Shown here piece by piece: positions 40,901 to 49,020 of a stretch of DNA of 62,520 nucleotides. The notes beneath the pieces are model-generated. The model was not told the DNA's origin. It did no database searches and saw only the letters and a program-made list of their open reading frames with translations. Position 1 is the first letter of the stretch, and each line of letters starts with the position of its first letter. The stretch spans positions 1 through 62,520 of the forward strand of contig JAUQPZ010000005.1 in assembly GCA_030550155.1 (NCBI GenBank). The letters run 5' to 3'. A program made the position numbers and the translations under genes. Source of the DNA: Thermoproteota archaeon (GTDB lineage: Archaea; Thermoproteota; Nitrososphaeria_A; Caldarchaeales; Calditenuaceae).

Positions 40901-42328
40901 CTATTTTCTCGAGGTTAATAATCCCCCCTCAGCCATCCGTCGGACATCAAACACCTTCTCTATCTCCTCTCTACTCATAATCCCCATCTCCACCACGATC
41001 TCTTTTATCGGGCGCCTCTCTTTCAGCGCCCTTTTTGCAATTTCAGCCGCCCTATCATATCCCACTATCGGCGCCAGCACTGTTATTGTGGAGGGGCTGC
41101 TCTCGGCGTAAAGCCTGCATCTTTCCTCGTTGGCGGTTATCCCCGGAATCACTTTGTCCGCAAGGGAGGCCGCTATTCGCGTTAAGAGATCTATGGAGGT
41201 CAGTAGGCAATAGGCTATGAGTGGTAGGCCCATGTTGAGTTCAAGCTCTCCGACCCGCGAAGCCTCAAAGATCGCCGCGTCATAGCCCACGATCATGCAC
41301 GCCGCGAGCATGGATGCCTCCACGATCACGGGGTTCACTTTCCCGGGCATGATCGAGGAGCCTGGCTGAACAGCCGGGATCTCTATCTCCCCGAAACCTG
41401 TCACAGGCCCCGATGAGAGCAGTCTCAGATCGTTACAGATTTTAAGAATGCTGCCTGCAACGCCCCTCAGCGCACCGCTGACTTCGACGCAGGCATCCTG
41501 AGCCCCCATCGCCTCAAACCTGCTCCTCGAAGTGACGAACGGTATTCCGAGTGTGTCGGACAGATATCTCACAACCCTCGGCGCGAATTCTGGATGAGCG
41601 TTCAAGCCTGTCCCGACGGCCGTCCCACCTATTGGGAGTTCTAGAAGCGCCTCCGAGGCCTTCCTAACCCTGTAAACAGCTTTCCTCATCATCTCCGCGT
41701 AGCCGTTAAACTCCTGTCCCAGAGTCATGGGGACAGCGTCCTGAAGATGGGTCCGCCCGCTTTTCACAACGTCTCTAAACTCCTGCGACTTCAGCTCTAG
41801 GGTGCTGGCTAGCAAGTCCAGCCTCTTTAGCAGAGACTCATGAATCATAGACGCGGCTGCAACTCTGATGGCGGTAGGTATAACATCGTTCGTAGACTGC
41901 CCCATATTTACGTGATCGTTGGGATGAACTAGGGTCTTGTCTCCTCTCCTCCCTCCGATAAGCTCAGCGGCCCTGCTGGCTATCACTTCATTCGCATTCA
42001 TGTTCGTAGAGGTCCCAGACCCTGTCTGAAATACATCTACAACGAATTGGTCATCATGAAGTCCGTCAGCCACCTCAAGGGCCGCGGCGTAGATAGCTTC
42101 CCCTAGGCTTCGCGGAATAAGCCCCAGCTCCATGTTAGCCTTGGCCGCGCCCGCCTTTATCAGACCTAGGGCCCTTATGAACGGTCGGGGGAAGCGAAGA
42201 TCTGAGAACTTGAAGTTCTCAGCCGCCCGCGCGGTCTGAGCACCATAGTAAGCGTTTATTGGGACACGCATCTCACCCAACGTATCTTTCTCAATCCTAT
42301 ACTCAGGGTCGAGGCCTATTCTCTCCAC
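40901..42328 (-). CDS. fumC: Class II fumarate hydratase
   Basis: 475 residues, TCA-cycle hydration of fumarate. The signature GSSIMPGKVNPV (about residue 326) is clear, with FQTGSGTSTNMNANEVI (about 105), VHPNDHVNMGQSTND and SGRTHLQDAVPMTLGQ. The HPNDHVN and QTGSGT forms fit fumarase better than aspartase. The palindromic CTTTATAAAG box (42351-42360) lies about 27 bases before the GTG at 42328, which is therefore probably leaderless. Confidence 0.94.
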   Translation of the reverse strand: MERIGLDPEYRIEKDTLGEMRVPINAYYGAQTARAAENFKFSDLRFPRPFIRALGLIKAGAAKANMELGLIPRSLGEAIYAAALEVADGLHDDQFVVDVFQTGSGTSTNMNANEVIASRAAELIGGRRGDKTLVHPNDHVNMGQSTNDVIPTAIRVAAASMIHESLLKRLDLLASTLELKSQEFRDVVKSGRTHLQDAVPMTLGQEFNGYAEMMRKAVYRVRKASEALLELPIGGTAVGTGLNAHPEFAPRVVRYLSDTLGIPFVTSRSRFEAMGAQDACVEVSGALRGVAGSILKICNDLRLLSSGPVTGFGEIEIPAVQPGSSIMPGKVNPVIVEASMLAACMIVGYDAAIFEASRVGELELNMGLPLIAYCLLTSIDLLTRIAASLADKVIPGITANEERCRLYAESSPSTITVLAPIVGYDRAAEIAKRALKERRPIKEIVVEMGIMSREEIEKVFDVRRMAEGGLLTSRK

Positions 42329-42350
42329 ACCTTACCTATTGTGGTTACGC

Positions 42351-42360
42351 CTTTATAAAG
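42351..42360 (-). promoter_or_regulatory. TATA box for fumC
   Basis: CTTTATAAAG, a perfect palindrome centred about 27 bases before the GTG at 42328. Confidence 0.6.
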
Positions 42361-42419
42361 AGTAGCCCCCCATTCTTTAGCAATTAAGATTGATTGAGAG
42401 GTGAAAAAGAAATTACTGC

Positions 42420-43730
42420 TTAACTCCCTGCAACTATTATTGCTCCGCGATTCATCCAGAGCGGAACAGACACAGTCACTTTCTCACCAACCTCGACGAC
42501 CGCCTTATGGGGCGGAACCTCAACATACCCATGTGAGAACGATATTGATGAGATGTTTGATGCGTCAGCAACATTTGGTTTCGCAACAAAACCCAGTCCA
42601 AGAACCTTCTTCAACGTAACCCAGACGATACGTCTGAAATCGAGCCAGCGATAGAATTCGACGCGTTCACCCATTACTGCCTCGATTCTCAGTATTAACT
42701 GTTCTAGGCTCATCTGAAGCATGTGCGCTATTATTGGAGCGGCTAGATAGTTGAATACGTTTACTGTCGAATGTATTAGTCCAGGAAGCATTATGACCGG
42801 TTTGCCCTCTATCACAGCCGCGCCTCCAACTCTCCCGGGCTGTAGCTTGAGGCCCTGCAGGAAGACCTCGGCCATCCTCCGCATCTCCGCGCCCACGAGG
42901 TCTATATCTCCAACACTCGACCCACCAATCGTTATGACGAGGTCAGACTCCCCGATGGCTGCCGAGAGAGAATCATGAACAGCCTCACGCCTGTCTGGAA
43001 CAATCTGCATCTTGACAGGCTCGCAGCAAAGGCCTCTCAGCATCTCAGATATGAGGGCTGCGTGAGTGTTGAGCACCTTGCCGCGCCCGGCCTCGGCTGG
43101 GTCGTCTGTTAGCTCGTCCCCAAAGGAGAGAACGGATACGCGTAGTGGGGCGCAGACCTTCACCTCATATTTCCCTAGAGATTCCAGCAGAGATGCTTTG
43201 GCCGGCATTAAAACCTCTCCGCTCCTCGCAACCAGTTCTCCGCGCCTGACGTCGCTTCCAGCGGGTACAACGTTTTCAAGGGCGCTGTAGGGCCTCGAGG
43301 CTAAGATCTTGGAGCCGTCCGTCCTGACGTCTTCCTGCGGGATAACGGTGTCGGCGCCTAATGGGAGATAGCCGCCCGTGTGGATTCTATAAACGTAGCC
43401 TTGCGGCAGTTTCAAGCCTGACTCGCCCGGACCGATGCTTCCCAAAACGATTAGACTTACGGGAGCGTCCTGAGAAGCTCTTTGAAGATCATCACTCCGC
43501 GCGGCAAAGCCATCTACATGAGACATGTGGAGAGGAGGAGAGTCGCGGAGAGCGTAGATATCCTCGGCTAGGACGTGCCACATAGCTTGGCGCGTCCTTT
43601 TTCCGACCACTTTTCTATCCACGGTAATTCTTGGTATGAGTTGAGAAAGGGCTTCTTCTACGTCTATGAATGCTTCTATCCGCCTATACCGCCCATCTTG
43701 AGACCTGTTGCCTGGCAAGTGTTTCACCAC
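42420..43730 (-). CDS. moeA: Molybdopterin molybdenumtransferase (MoeA-like)
   Basis: 436 residues. The MoeA landmarks are DSPPLHMSHVDGFAARSDD (about 63-81), HTGGYLPLGADTVIPQEDV (about 117-135), TIGGSSVGDIDLVG (about 270-283) and LPGLIHSTVNVFNYL (about 318). It inserts Mo into molybdopterin. The start lies among GTG codons at 43730 and 43727 or TTG 43718, each overlapping the preceding VWA gene (34-47 bases), so translation is coupled. It completes a MoxR-VWA-MoeA operon typical of molybdenum hydroxylase maturation. Confidence 0.92.
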   Translation of the reverse strand: MVKHLPGNRSQDGRYRRIEAFIDVEEALSQLIPRITVDRKVVGKRTRQAMWHVLAEDIYALRDSPPLHMSHVDGFAARSDDLQRASQDAPVSLIVLGSIGPGESGLKLPQGYVYRIHTGGYLPLGADTVIPQEDVRTDGSKILASRPYSALENVVPAGSDVRRGELVARSGEVLMPAKASLLESLGKYEVKVCAPLRVSVLSFGDELTDDPAEAGRGKVLNTHAALISEMLRGLCCEPVKMQIVPDRREAVHDSLSAAIGESDLVITIGGSSVGDIDLVGAEMRRMAEVFLQGLKLQPGRVGGAAVIEGKPVIMLPGLIHSTVNVFNYLAAPIIAHMLQMSLEQLILRIEAVMGERVEFYRWLDFRRIVWVTLKKVLGLGFVAKPNVADASNISSISFSHGYVEVPPHKAVVEVGEKVTVSVPLWMNRGAIIVAGS

Positions 43731-44844
43731 GTTTCAGAGGCTTGATGGACTTTCCAAACGATCGCAGGAAGGCTTGATAGTCCTCGAGAATGCTGGTCCC
43801 CGCTAAGACATCTATGAAGGGCAAGGCCGTCAGCATGCCTATTGTGATTGGCTTGAAGTTGGGCTTATCAGCGTGAGGGTTTATCCATATTATCCTCCCA
43901 GCCCTCTGCCTGAGGGCGGCCATACTCCATCTCAGAAGCTCAGGCTCACCAGTATCCCAGCCGTCGCTCACAATCACAACGACCCACGTCCTATCCACCA
44001 TGTTGCCATGGTTGTCCAGAAAGGACTTCAGACTGTACCCAATCCTTGTCCCACTACCCCACAGGTCAAGCTCGCTGGAAAGGCGCCTCCTAATCTCGCC
44101 CAGGTCTGTGACCTCTAAGATATCTGTTATACGCCTTAGCCTCGTGCTAAACACGAAGACCTCGACGCGCCGAGTGAACCTGCTAAAGAGGTACATGGCG
44201 CGGACAAGCCAGTCGGTATAAGTGTCCATAGAACCGCTGATGTCGATGAGGGCCACAAGCCTTGCACGTGAAAGGATTTTTATAGACCGTCTCAGCCGCA
44301 TGAGCTCGCCGAAAGTCTTTAAACTATGCCTAATCGTCTTCGCAAACTCGATGTCGCCTCTCTTGGAATAGGTTGAGCGCCTACCGGGAAGGACTGCGAG
44401 CCTTCTACGCATCCTCCTAATGATTCTCTTGCCAGTCTTCAGTGATGAGATATCAATCGGCTTAAGATTTCTGCGGTGAAGCGACTCGGCAGGGCTATAC
44501 ATGACATACCGCGTGGAGACGCTGTTCTGCTCCTGCCCGGAGCCCTTGGACATGCCCGTTGGCTGCATGGACATCTCGGACCCCTGTCCGTCGCTCTCAC
44601 CCTCCCCCTCACCTCCTCCACCTCCTCCCTCCGCTGCTACCTCACTAACAACCTCCTCTACCATGTGATACTTTGACGGGTCCTTAATCATTGTGACGCG
44701 TATGGCGGTGAACACGTCCTCTAAACTCCGCCCCCTTACAAGCTGAATTGCCTCGCAGGCGTCGATGGATTCGGAGACTCCGACCTTCAGCCCCCGCTTT
44801 CTAAAGCCTCTCGCCAGCTCGATGACAAACTCGTATAAATCCAT
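43684..44844 (-). CDS. VWA domain protein, CoxE-like
   Basis: 386 residues. A Gly/Glu/Ser-rich linker (about 75-90) separates the N-terminal half from a CoxE-type VWA domain. The MIDAS motif DISGSMDTYTDW (about 207-218) and VSDGWDTG (about 290) are clear. CoxE/VWA pairs with a MoxR AAA+ ATPase in maturing the active site of CO dehydrogenase-like enzymes. It overlaps moeA by 47 bases and follows moxR by 2 bases. Confidence 0.88.
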   Translation of the reverse strand: MDLYEFVIELARGFRKRGLKVGVSESIDACEAIQLVRGRSLEDVFTAIRVTMIKDPSKYHMVEEVVSEVAAEGGGGGGEGEGESDGQGSEMSMQPTGMSKGSGQEQNSVSTRYVMYSPAESLHRRNLKPIDISSLKTGKRIIRRMRRRLAVLPGRRSTYSKRGDIEFAKTIRHSLKTFGELMRLRRSIKILSRARLVALIDISGSMDTYTDWLVRAMYLFSRFTRRVEVFVFSTRLRRITDILEVTDLGEIRRRLSSELDLWGSGTRIGYSLKSFLDNHGNMVDRTWVVVIVSDGWDTGEPELLRWSMAALRQRAGRIIWINPHADKPNFKPITIGMLTALPFIDVLAGTSILEDYQAFLRSFGKSIKPLKRGETLARQQVSRWAV

Positions 44845-44846
44845 AC

Positions 44847-45752
44847 TTAACTGCTTTTACCTCCGAGCATAGACAGCATCGAGTCTATGTCCAGCCTGAC
44901 GAGGTCCTCCTGAGTCTTCACAATACATGAAAGGGTCGCCCTCACGACATCCCGGTTAAAATCCTTGGCGGAGAGCTTAGCCAAGGCGTTAGCCCAGTCA
45001 AGCGATTCAGAGATCCCCGGCTTCTTGGAGATGTCAGGCCTCTGCCTCACAAGATTTACAAAGTCTACTATCTTTTCCATGACAGCGGGGTCTAACCCCT
45101 TAACCTTCAGCCTCAATATCTTTAACTCCTTCTCCCTGCTGGGATAGGACTGGTAATAATATAGGCAACGCCTCTTAAGCCCATCACCTATTTCACGGGT
45201 TCGATTAGAAGTGAGAATCACTAACGGCTGTTTCTTGCACTTGATCGTGCCGATCTCGGGGATAGTCACCTGAAACTCGGCTAAAAACTCGAGGAGAAAA
45301 CCTTCAAACTCCTCATCAGCCCTGTCAATCTCGTCTATCAGAAGGACGGGCGGAGCCTTTCCATCATGCAAGACCGCGGCTAAAAGAGGGCGCTTAAGAA
45401 GGAATTTCTCGCTGAAAATCTCTGACTCAATCCCCTTCACGTCTCCCCTATTTTCCAGCATCCTGATGTATAGAAGCTGCTTGGGATAATTCCACTCATA
45501 TATAGCGTCAGAAGCGTCAAGCCCCTCATAACACTGGAGCCTTATCAGGTCTGTCTCAAGTATCTCGGCTAGGACTTTCGCAATCTCAGTCTTACCACAG
45601 CCAGGCTCACCCTCAATCAGTAAGGGCTTATTCATTTTAATCGCGAGATAAAGTGCCGTGGCTAGGCTCCTATCAGCTACGTAGAGATGCTCCTCAAGCT
45701 TTTCAATCAAAACATCAATATTTAATTTCTCGAAGACAACGTCTTCAGCCAA
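44847..45752 (-). CDS. MoxR-family AAA+ ATPase (CoxD-like)
   Basis: 301 residues. Walker A is LIEGEPGCGKTEIAK (about 45), Walker B is VLLIDEIDRADEEF (about 133), and ILTSNRTREIGDGLKRRCLYYY (about 175) contains sensor 1 and the arginine finger. This matches CoxD/MoxR proteins that act with CoxE in cofactor maturation. TTG start at 45752. The upstream TATA-like TTTATTAGGT (45793-45802) would give a leader of about 18 bases. Divergent from coxG. Confidence 0.92.
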   Translation of the reverse strand: MAEDVVFEKLNIDVLIEKLEEHLYVADRSLATALYLAIKMNKPLLIEGEPGCGKTEIAKVLAEILETDLIRLQCYEGLDASDAIYEWNYPKQLLYIRMLENRGDVKGIESEIFSEKFLLKRPLLAAVLHDGKAPPVLLIDEIDRADEEFEGFLLEFLAEFQVTIPEIGTIKCKKQPLVILTSNRTREIGDGLKRRCLYYYQSYPSREKELKILRLKVKGLDPAVMEKIVDFVNLVRQRPDISKKPGISESLDWANALAKLSAKDFNRDVVRATLSCIVKTQEDLVRLDIDSMLSMLGGKSS

Positions 45753-45792
45753 CCTAAGGTTGCACCATCCAATTCATTTTCAGCCTTTTGAC

Positions 45793-45839
45793 CTAATAAA
45801 ACTTTACCCATACCTTGAATCCTCTGTAGATTTATTAAG
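45793..45839. promoter_or_regulatory. Divergent promoters for moxR and coxG
   Basis: Minus strand TTTATTAGGT (45793-45802) for moxR; plus strand TTTATTAAG (45831-45839) about 27 bases before the coxG ATG at 45861, which would be leaderless. Confidence 0.5.
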
Positions 45840-45860
45840 AGTAAAGCCCATCTAACAGCG

Positions 45861-46304
45861 ATGAGGCTAGAAGGGTCTTTTGAGGCCCCAGCCCCACCTC
45901 AGAAAATCTGGGGCATCATTACAGACCCGCGAAAGATAGGTAAAGCGATACCCGACTTAAAGAGGCTTGACACAAAGGACGAGAATAACTTCGAGGCTGA
46001 GTTCAAGGTTAAGCTCGGAATACTCAGCGGCACCATGAAGATGGATTTCAAGTATGTTGATTTGAGAGAGCCGAGCCACCTAACACTAGTCGGGAAAGGC
46101 TCTGGGATGCAGTCTACAGTGGATTTGAAAATAGACTTGGATATTGTTGGGAAGGGTGATGCGGGATCTGAGGTTAAGTGGGTCTCGGATATTAGCCTGG
46201 GGGGGATGGCGGCGAGCCTCGGCTCTAGGGTCATCCAAGACCTAGCTAGGACCAAGGTCAAGGAGCTTGTAGCTAATTTAAAGAAGATAACTGCCTCAGC
46301 CTAA
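45861..46304 (+). CDS. coxG: CoxG-like protein (SRPBCC superfamily)
   Basis: 147 residues, a CO dehydrogenase subunit G/SRPBCC fold: LEGSFEAPAPPQKIWGIITDP at the N-terminus, FEAEFKVKLGILSGTMKMDF in the middle, and LGSRVIQDLARTKVKEL at the end. CoxG helps recruit CoxDE to the enzyme at the membrane in bacteria. Placed back-to-back with moxR-vwa-moeA, it points to a Mo-hydroxylase whose structural genes (coxLMS) are not in this window. Confidence 0.84.
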   Translation: MRLEGSFEAPAPPQKIWGIITDPRKIGKAIPDLKRLDTKDENNFEAEFKVKLGILSGTMKMDFKYVDLREPSHLTLVGKGSGMQSTVDLKIDLDIVGKGDAGSEVKWVSDISLGGMAASLGSRVIQDLARTKVKELVANLKKITASA

Positions 46305-46570
46305 GCGGGGGTGCGCGGGTCAGGCTGGCCTCTGCCAGCCTTACGGTAGAGAATAGAGCCCCTCTCCAGCTCCTGCAACTCGCTTGTTAAACGCACGACG
46401 ATGTAGAATCCATTTATTGGGCCGAAGACATCTGATACGTAGCCTATGCTTCTGCCATCTTTGGTGTAGACCTCTTCTCCGAGTTCAGGCATCTTGTTCC
46501 CCCTGAGGACACCTGTTCTTGGCAGTAGTCTAAATAATTCGCCGAGCGGCTCTAACTCTTCACGCTTCAA
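46301..46570 (-). CDS. gar1: H/ACA RNP protein Gar1 homologue
   Basis: 89 residues. The beta-barrel pattern with MPELGEEVYTKDGRSIGYVSDVFGP then GFYIVVRL fits archaeal Gar1, which joins Cbf5 in H/ACA guide RNA complexes for pseudouridylation. Its start overlaps srp19 by 4 bases, and the tail overlaps the convergent coxG by 4 bases. The usual archaeal gar1-srp19 linkage is kept here. Confidence 0.85.
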   Translation of the reverse strand: MKREELEPLGELFRLLPRTGVLRGNKMPELGEEVYTKDGRSIGYVSDVFGPINGFYIVVRLTSELQELERGSILYRKAGRGQPDPRTPA

Positions 46571-46851
46571 GATCTCTCCCGCATGTTCTGCGCCAATTGC
46601 TTTATCGCCTGAGCCTTCCTGACACCCTTAGGGGGCTTTACGAGCACTGAGGCACCTCTCTTCCACCATGTTGATGGGTGTCTCTTGTCAAGTGGCTCCG
46701 CAGGCCAGCCGAGCTTCTGGGATGATTTGAGCAACAGCTCTAAAGTCGGATTCTTGACCGCCAGCCTCACCGGCACACGCCTGCCCTCGGATCTGCTGAG
46801 GCCCGCGTCAAAATACTCTAACCAGATGATGTATCCCTCTCTCCGAATCAT
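46567..46851 (-). CDS. srp19: Signal recognition particle 19 kDa protein
   Basis: 94 residues, organising SRP RNA for SRP54 binding. IIWLEYFDAGLSRSEGRRVP at the start, then KHPSTW-type segment KRHPSTWWKRGASVLVKPP (with Trp-Trp), and a helical end (AQAIKQLAQNM) are typical. It overlaps rps8e by 4 bases and gar1 by 4 bases, forming a tight translation/RNA operon. Confidence 0.92.
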   Translation of the reverse strand: MIRREGYIIWLEYFDAGLSRSEGRRVPVRLAVKNPTLELLLKSSQKLGWPAEPLDKRHPSTWWKRGASVLVKPPKGVRKAQAIKQLAQNMRERS

Positions 46852-47252
46852 GCTAAGCTGGTTTCCGCCTGCTTAATCAGGACCGCGTTGATTACTCCGT
46901 CAGCTCCGGGCTTGCTTGTGACACGCGCCTCGCCCAGCTCAGTCTCTATTACTGCACCCCTCGTTATTACGCCTCTCCTCTCCAAGTCTCTATTGGCTGG
47001 GTTCGACTTCACTCCGAGGATCGTCGTCCGGATAACCCGTTTCTTGGATGGGTCATATAAGTTGACAAACTTGCTGGATTTCAGGAGTTGTTTTTCATTC
47101 CCGCCCCGAGTCCTAAGTATTATTCTCTCCTCCTCGCCCACAAGGCAGAATATTGGATCTCTGCCGCGCTCATTCCGCCTTTTCTTCCTGTGGACGCCCT
47201 TCTTCCCACCAGTTTTCTTCCTCTTATGTGCGTCTCCATGCCATTGAGTCAT
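46848..47252 (-). CDS. rps8e: 30S ribosomal protein S8e
   Basis: 134 residues. The basic start TQWHGDAHKRKKTGGKKGVH and the downstream LRTRGGNEKQLLKSSKFVNL and NPANRDLERRGVITRGAVIE motifs are those of archaeal S8e. A TATA box at 47275-47285 makes the ATG leaderless; it contains the stop codon of the upstream RIO1 gene. First gene of rps8e-srp19-gar1. Confidence 0.95.
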   Translation of the reverse strand: MTQWHGDAHKRKKTGGKKGVHRKKRRNERGRDPIFCLVGEEERIILRTRGGNEKQLLKSSKFVNLYDPSKKRVIRTTILGVKSNPANRDLERRGVITRGAVIETELGEARVTSKPGADGVINAVLIKQAETSLA

Positions 47253-47274
47253 GCTGAAGAGATAGTTGGAGCTG

Positions 47275-47285
47275 AACTATATAGG
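47275..47285 (-). promoter_or_regulatory. TATA box for rps8e operon, overlapping the RIO1 stop codon
   Basis: Minus-strand ACCTATATAGT. The last four bases of the box region include the TAG that ends the RIO1 frame at 47277. Its centre is about 28 bases before the rps8e ATG at 47252. Confidence 0.58.
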
Positions 47286-48107
47286 TGTGAGGTCGGGCGG
47301 AGGCTCCTTCCCTGTAAGCTCCCTGAAGATAGCTTTCTCGCCGGTTGTTTCAACCCCGACGGATGAGAAGAAGCGGTTAACATTTCTCAGATCCCTCATC
47401 AAGAAAATTTCTGCATAGCTGTTCGTGAGGGGGACGGCTTGGGATAGGTCTATGAAGTAAACCGTCTCAGGTTCAGGGGCCATTATGTTGAACTCGCTCA
47501 GGTCGCTGTGGATGATTCCTGCACTCCGGTATAGCCTCGCGATATAATCCACTACCTTTTCATAGGTCACCGAGTACTCCTCCTTGCTGTATTTTGTCTC
47601 GCGGAGCAATGGGTATCGCAGACCATCTGAGCCGAGAAAAGACATGACGAGAATGTTTCCGTGAACTGTGTAGGGCTTAGGGACCGGTATTCCAGCGTCG
47701 AAAGCCGCTTCTAAGTTCCTAAACTCCCTTCTCGCCCAAGCGTCTATGAACTTCCTCAGGCTCATCCCGGGTTTCTCAAAATTATGGTCTCCAGCAACGT
47801 ACAACATACGCGTCTTCCTGAACTCCGTGTTGTTTACTAAGTATATCTTGACAGCAAGCTCTACGCCATCCCGACTCCTCGCATAGTAGATTCTGGACTC
47901 TTTCCCTGCGCTGACCACGCCGTAAAAGTCCTCGAATACCCCATGCCGCATCAGCTCATATACTGACTGGAGGGTTGCCCTGTCGAAGACCTCCTCGAAA
48001 GCGGAGGCGTCTAGTGACCGGTCCTTCTCGAGCATTCTATTCTTTATATCGGCCAGGGCCTCCGCCCTGCTTAATTTCCTGTATAGTCTCCCTCCTTCTC
48101 CACTCAA
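47277..48107 (-). CDS. rio1: RIO1-type serine kinase/ATPase
   Basis: 276 residues. The Rio ATP-binding loop is VVSAGKESRIYYARSRDG (about 66-83), the catalytic HSDLSEFNIM (about 200), and the metal loop YFIDLSQAVPL (about 217). Rio1 acts in 40S/30S subunit maturation. Start overlaps the nitrilase stop by 4 bases. The stop codon is inside the TATA box of rps8e. Confidence 0.93.
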   Translation of the reverse strand: MSGEGGRLYRKLSRAEALADIKNRMLEKDRSLDASAFEEVFDRATLQSVYELMRHGVFEDFYGVVSAGKESRIYYARSRDGVELAVKIYLVNNTEFRKTRMLYVAGDHNFEKPGMSLRKFIDAWARREFRNLEAAFDAGIPVPKPYTVHGNILVMSFLGSDGLRYPLLRETKYSKEEYSVTYEKVVDYIARLYRSAGIIHSDLSEFNIMAPEPETVYFIDLSQAVPLTNSYAEIFLMRDLRNVNRFFSSVGVETTGEKAIFRELTGKEPPPDLTPI

Positions 48108-48925
48108 GATTGATCACCATCCAAGTTTCCGCGGTATGATTCTAGATAGGCGCGAGGTGTCCTCCCAATCAGCCTCTCACGCCTAGCACCGCTTAAAGCC
48201 TCTATATCCGTCTCGTCGACGACAGCTGATAACCCATGCCTGGCCCTTATTAACTCGGGGAGATATACCTCGTCGGGGTATTTGACCGGCTTCACAGCGC
48301 ACGATCCTCCGGCATACTTTGGAGGTGACCAGATGTTTGCCGCGTAGATGGGTATCCTGTTCTCGAGACTCCTAACCTTGAGGTATAGCTGCCATGCCTC
48401 TATTCCATGAGAGACTATTCTAGCAGGATTGAAGAGTATCTGAGCGCCGGACAGGACCAGTGTTCTAGCCGCTTCGGGGTAGACTATGTCGTGGCAGATA
48501 GCTACTCCTATCTCAGCGCCCTTCACCTTGAAGGTTCTAAAAGACTCTCCTTTCTGCAGAACTTTGTGCTCGCCCCTGAAGAGATGCACCTTCTCCTGCG
48601 AGCCAACAATCTCCCCCCTATTGTCTATCACTGGGCATGAGACGCGGACCTTCCCTTCCCTAAGGATGTATAGACCCCCGCCAAGTATAACGACCCCATG
48701 CTCAGCGGCCAGTCTGCAAAGACTTTCTAACACCGCCTCGCTCTGGGCGACAGCCTTATCGAAGTTACTGAGTGGGTCTCGGCTAATCCAGGCCTCAGGC
48801 AGCAAAACTATGTCCGGCTCGCGTCTATTAACAAAATTGAGTAACCTCTCCAAGTCTCCAAGAGCCTCCTCCGCCTCCTCCCTCAGTTGTAATTGGAGCA
48901 CCGCAATCTTCAAGACGAACGCCAC
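48104..48925 (-). CDS. Carbon-nitrogen hydrolase (nitrilase superfamily)
   Basis: 273 residues. The Glu-Lys-Cys triad is seen in LLPEAWIS (about 41), QEKVHLFRGEHK (about 113) and VAICHDIVYPEAART (Cys about 144). The GTG at 48925 could be leaderless, since minus-strand GACTTATTAG (48945-48954) is about 25 bases upstream; a TTG at 48913 is an alternative. The substrate (amide or N-carbamoyl) is unknown. Coupled to rio1 by a 4-base overlap. Confidence 0.9.
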   Translation of the reverse strand: MAFVLKIAVLQLQLREEAEEALGDLERLLNFVNRREPDIVLLPEAWISRDPLSNFDKAVAQSEAVLESLCRLAAEHGVVILGGGLYILREGKVRVSCPVIDNRGEIVGSQEKVHLFRGEHKVLQKGESFRTFKVKGAEIGVAICHDIVYPEAARTLVLSGAQILFNPARIVSHGIEAWQLYLKVRSLENRIPIYAANIWSPPKYAGGSCAVKPVKYPDEVYLPELIRARHGLSAVVDETDIEALSGARRERLIGRTPRAYLESYRGNLDGDQS

Positions 48926-49020
48926 TAGCCACAGTAGGCTCCCCTGCTAATAAGTCATCATCACTTAGATGGGAGGGTCTAGGAAGAGTAAAAGGGTGGT
49001 ATCAAGGTAAAAATCTCGGA

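Noticed and set aside
48940-48965. GTGATGA on the minus strand, like a C box of a C/D guide RNA
   Set aside because: No D box (CTGA) or second box pair at the right spacing; the region fits a promoter for the nitrilase gene better.
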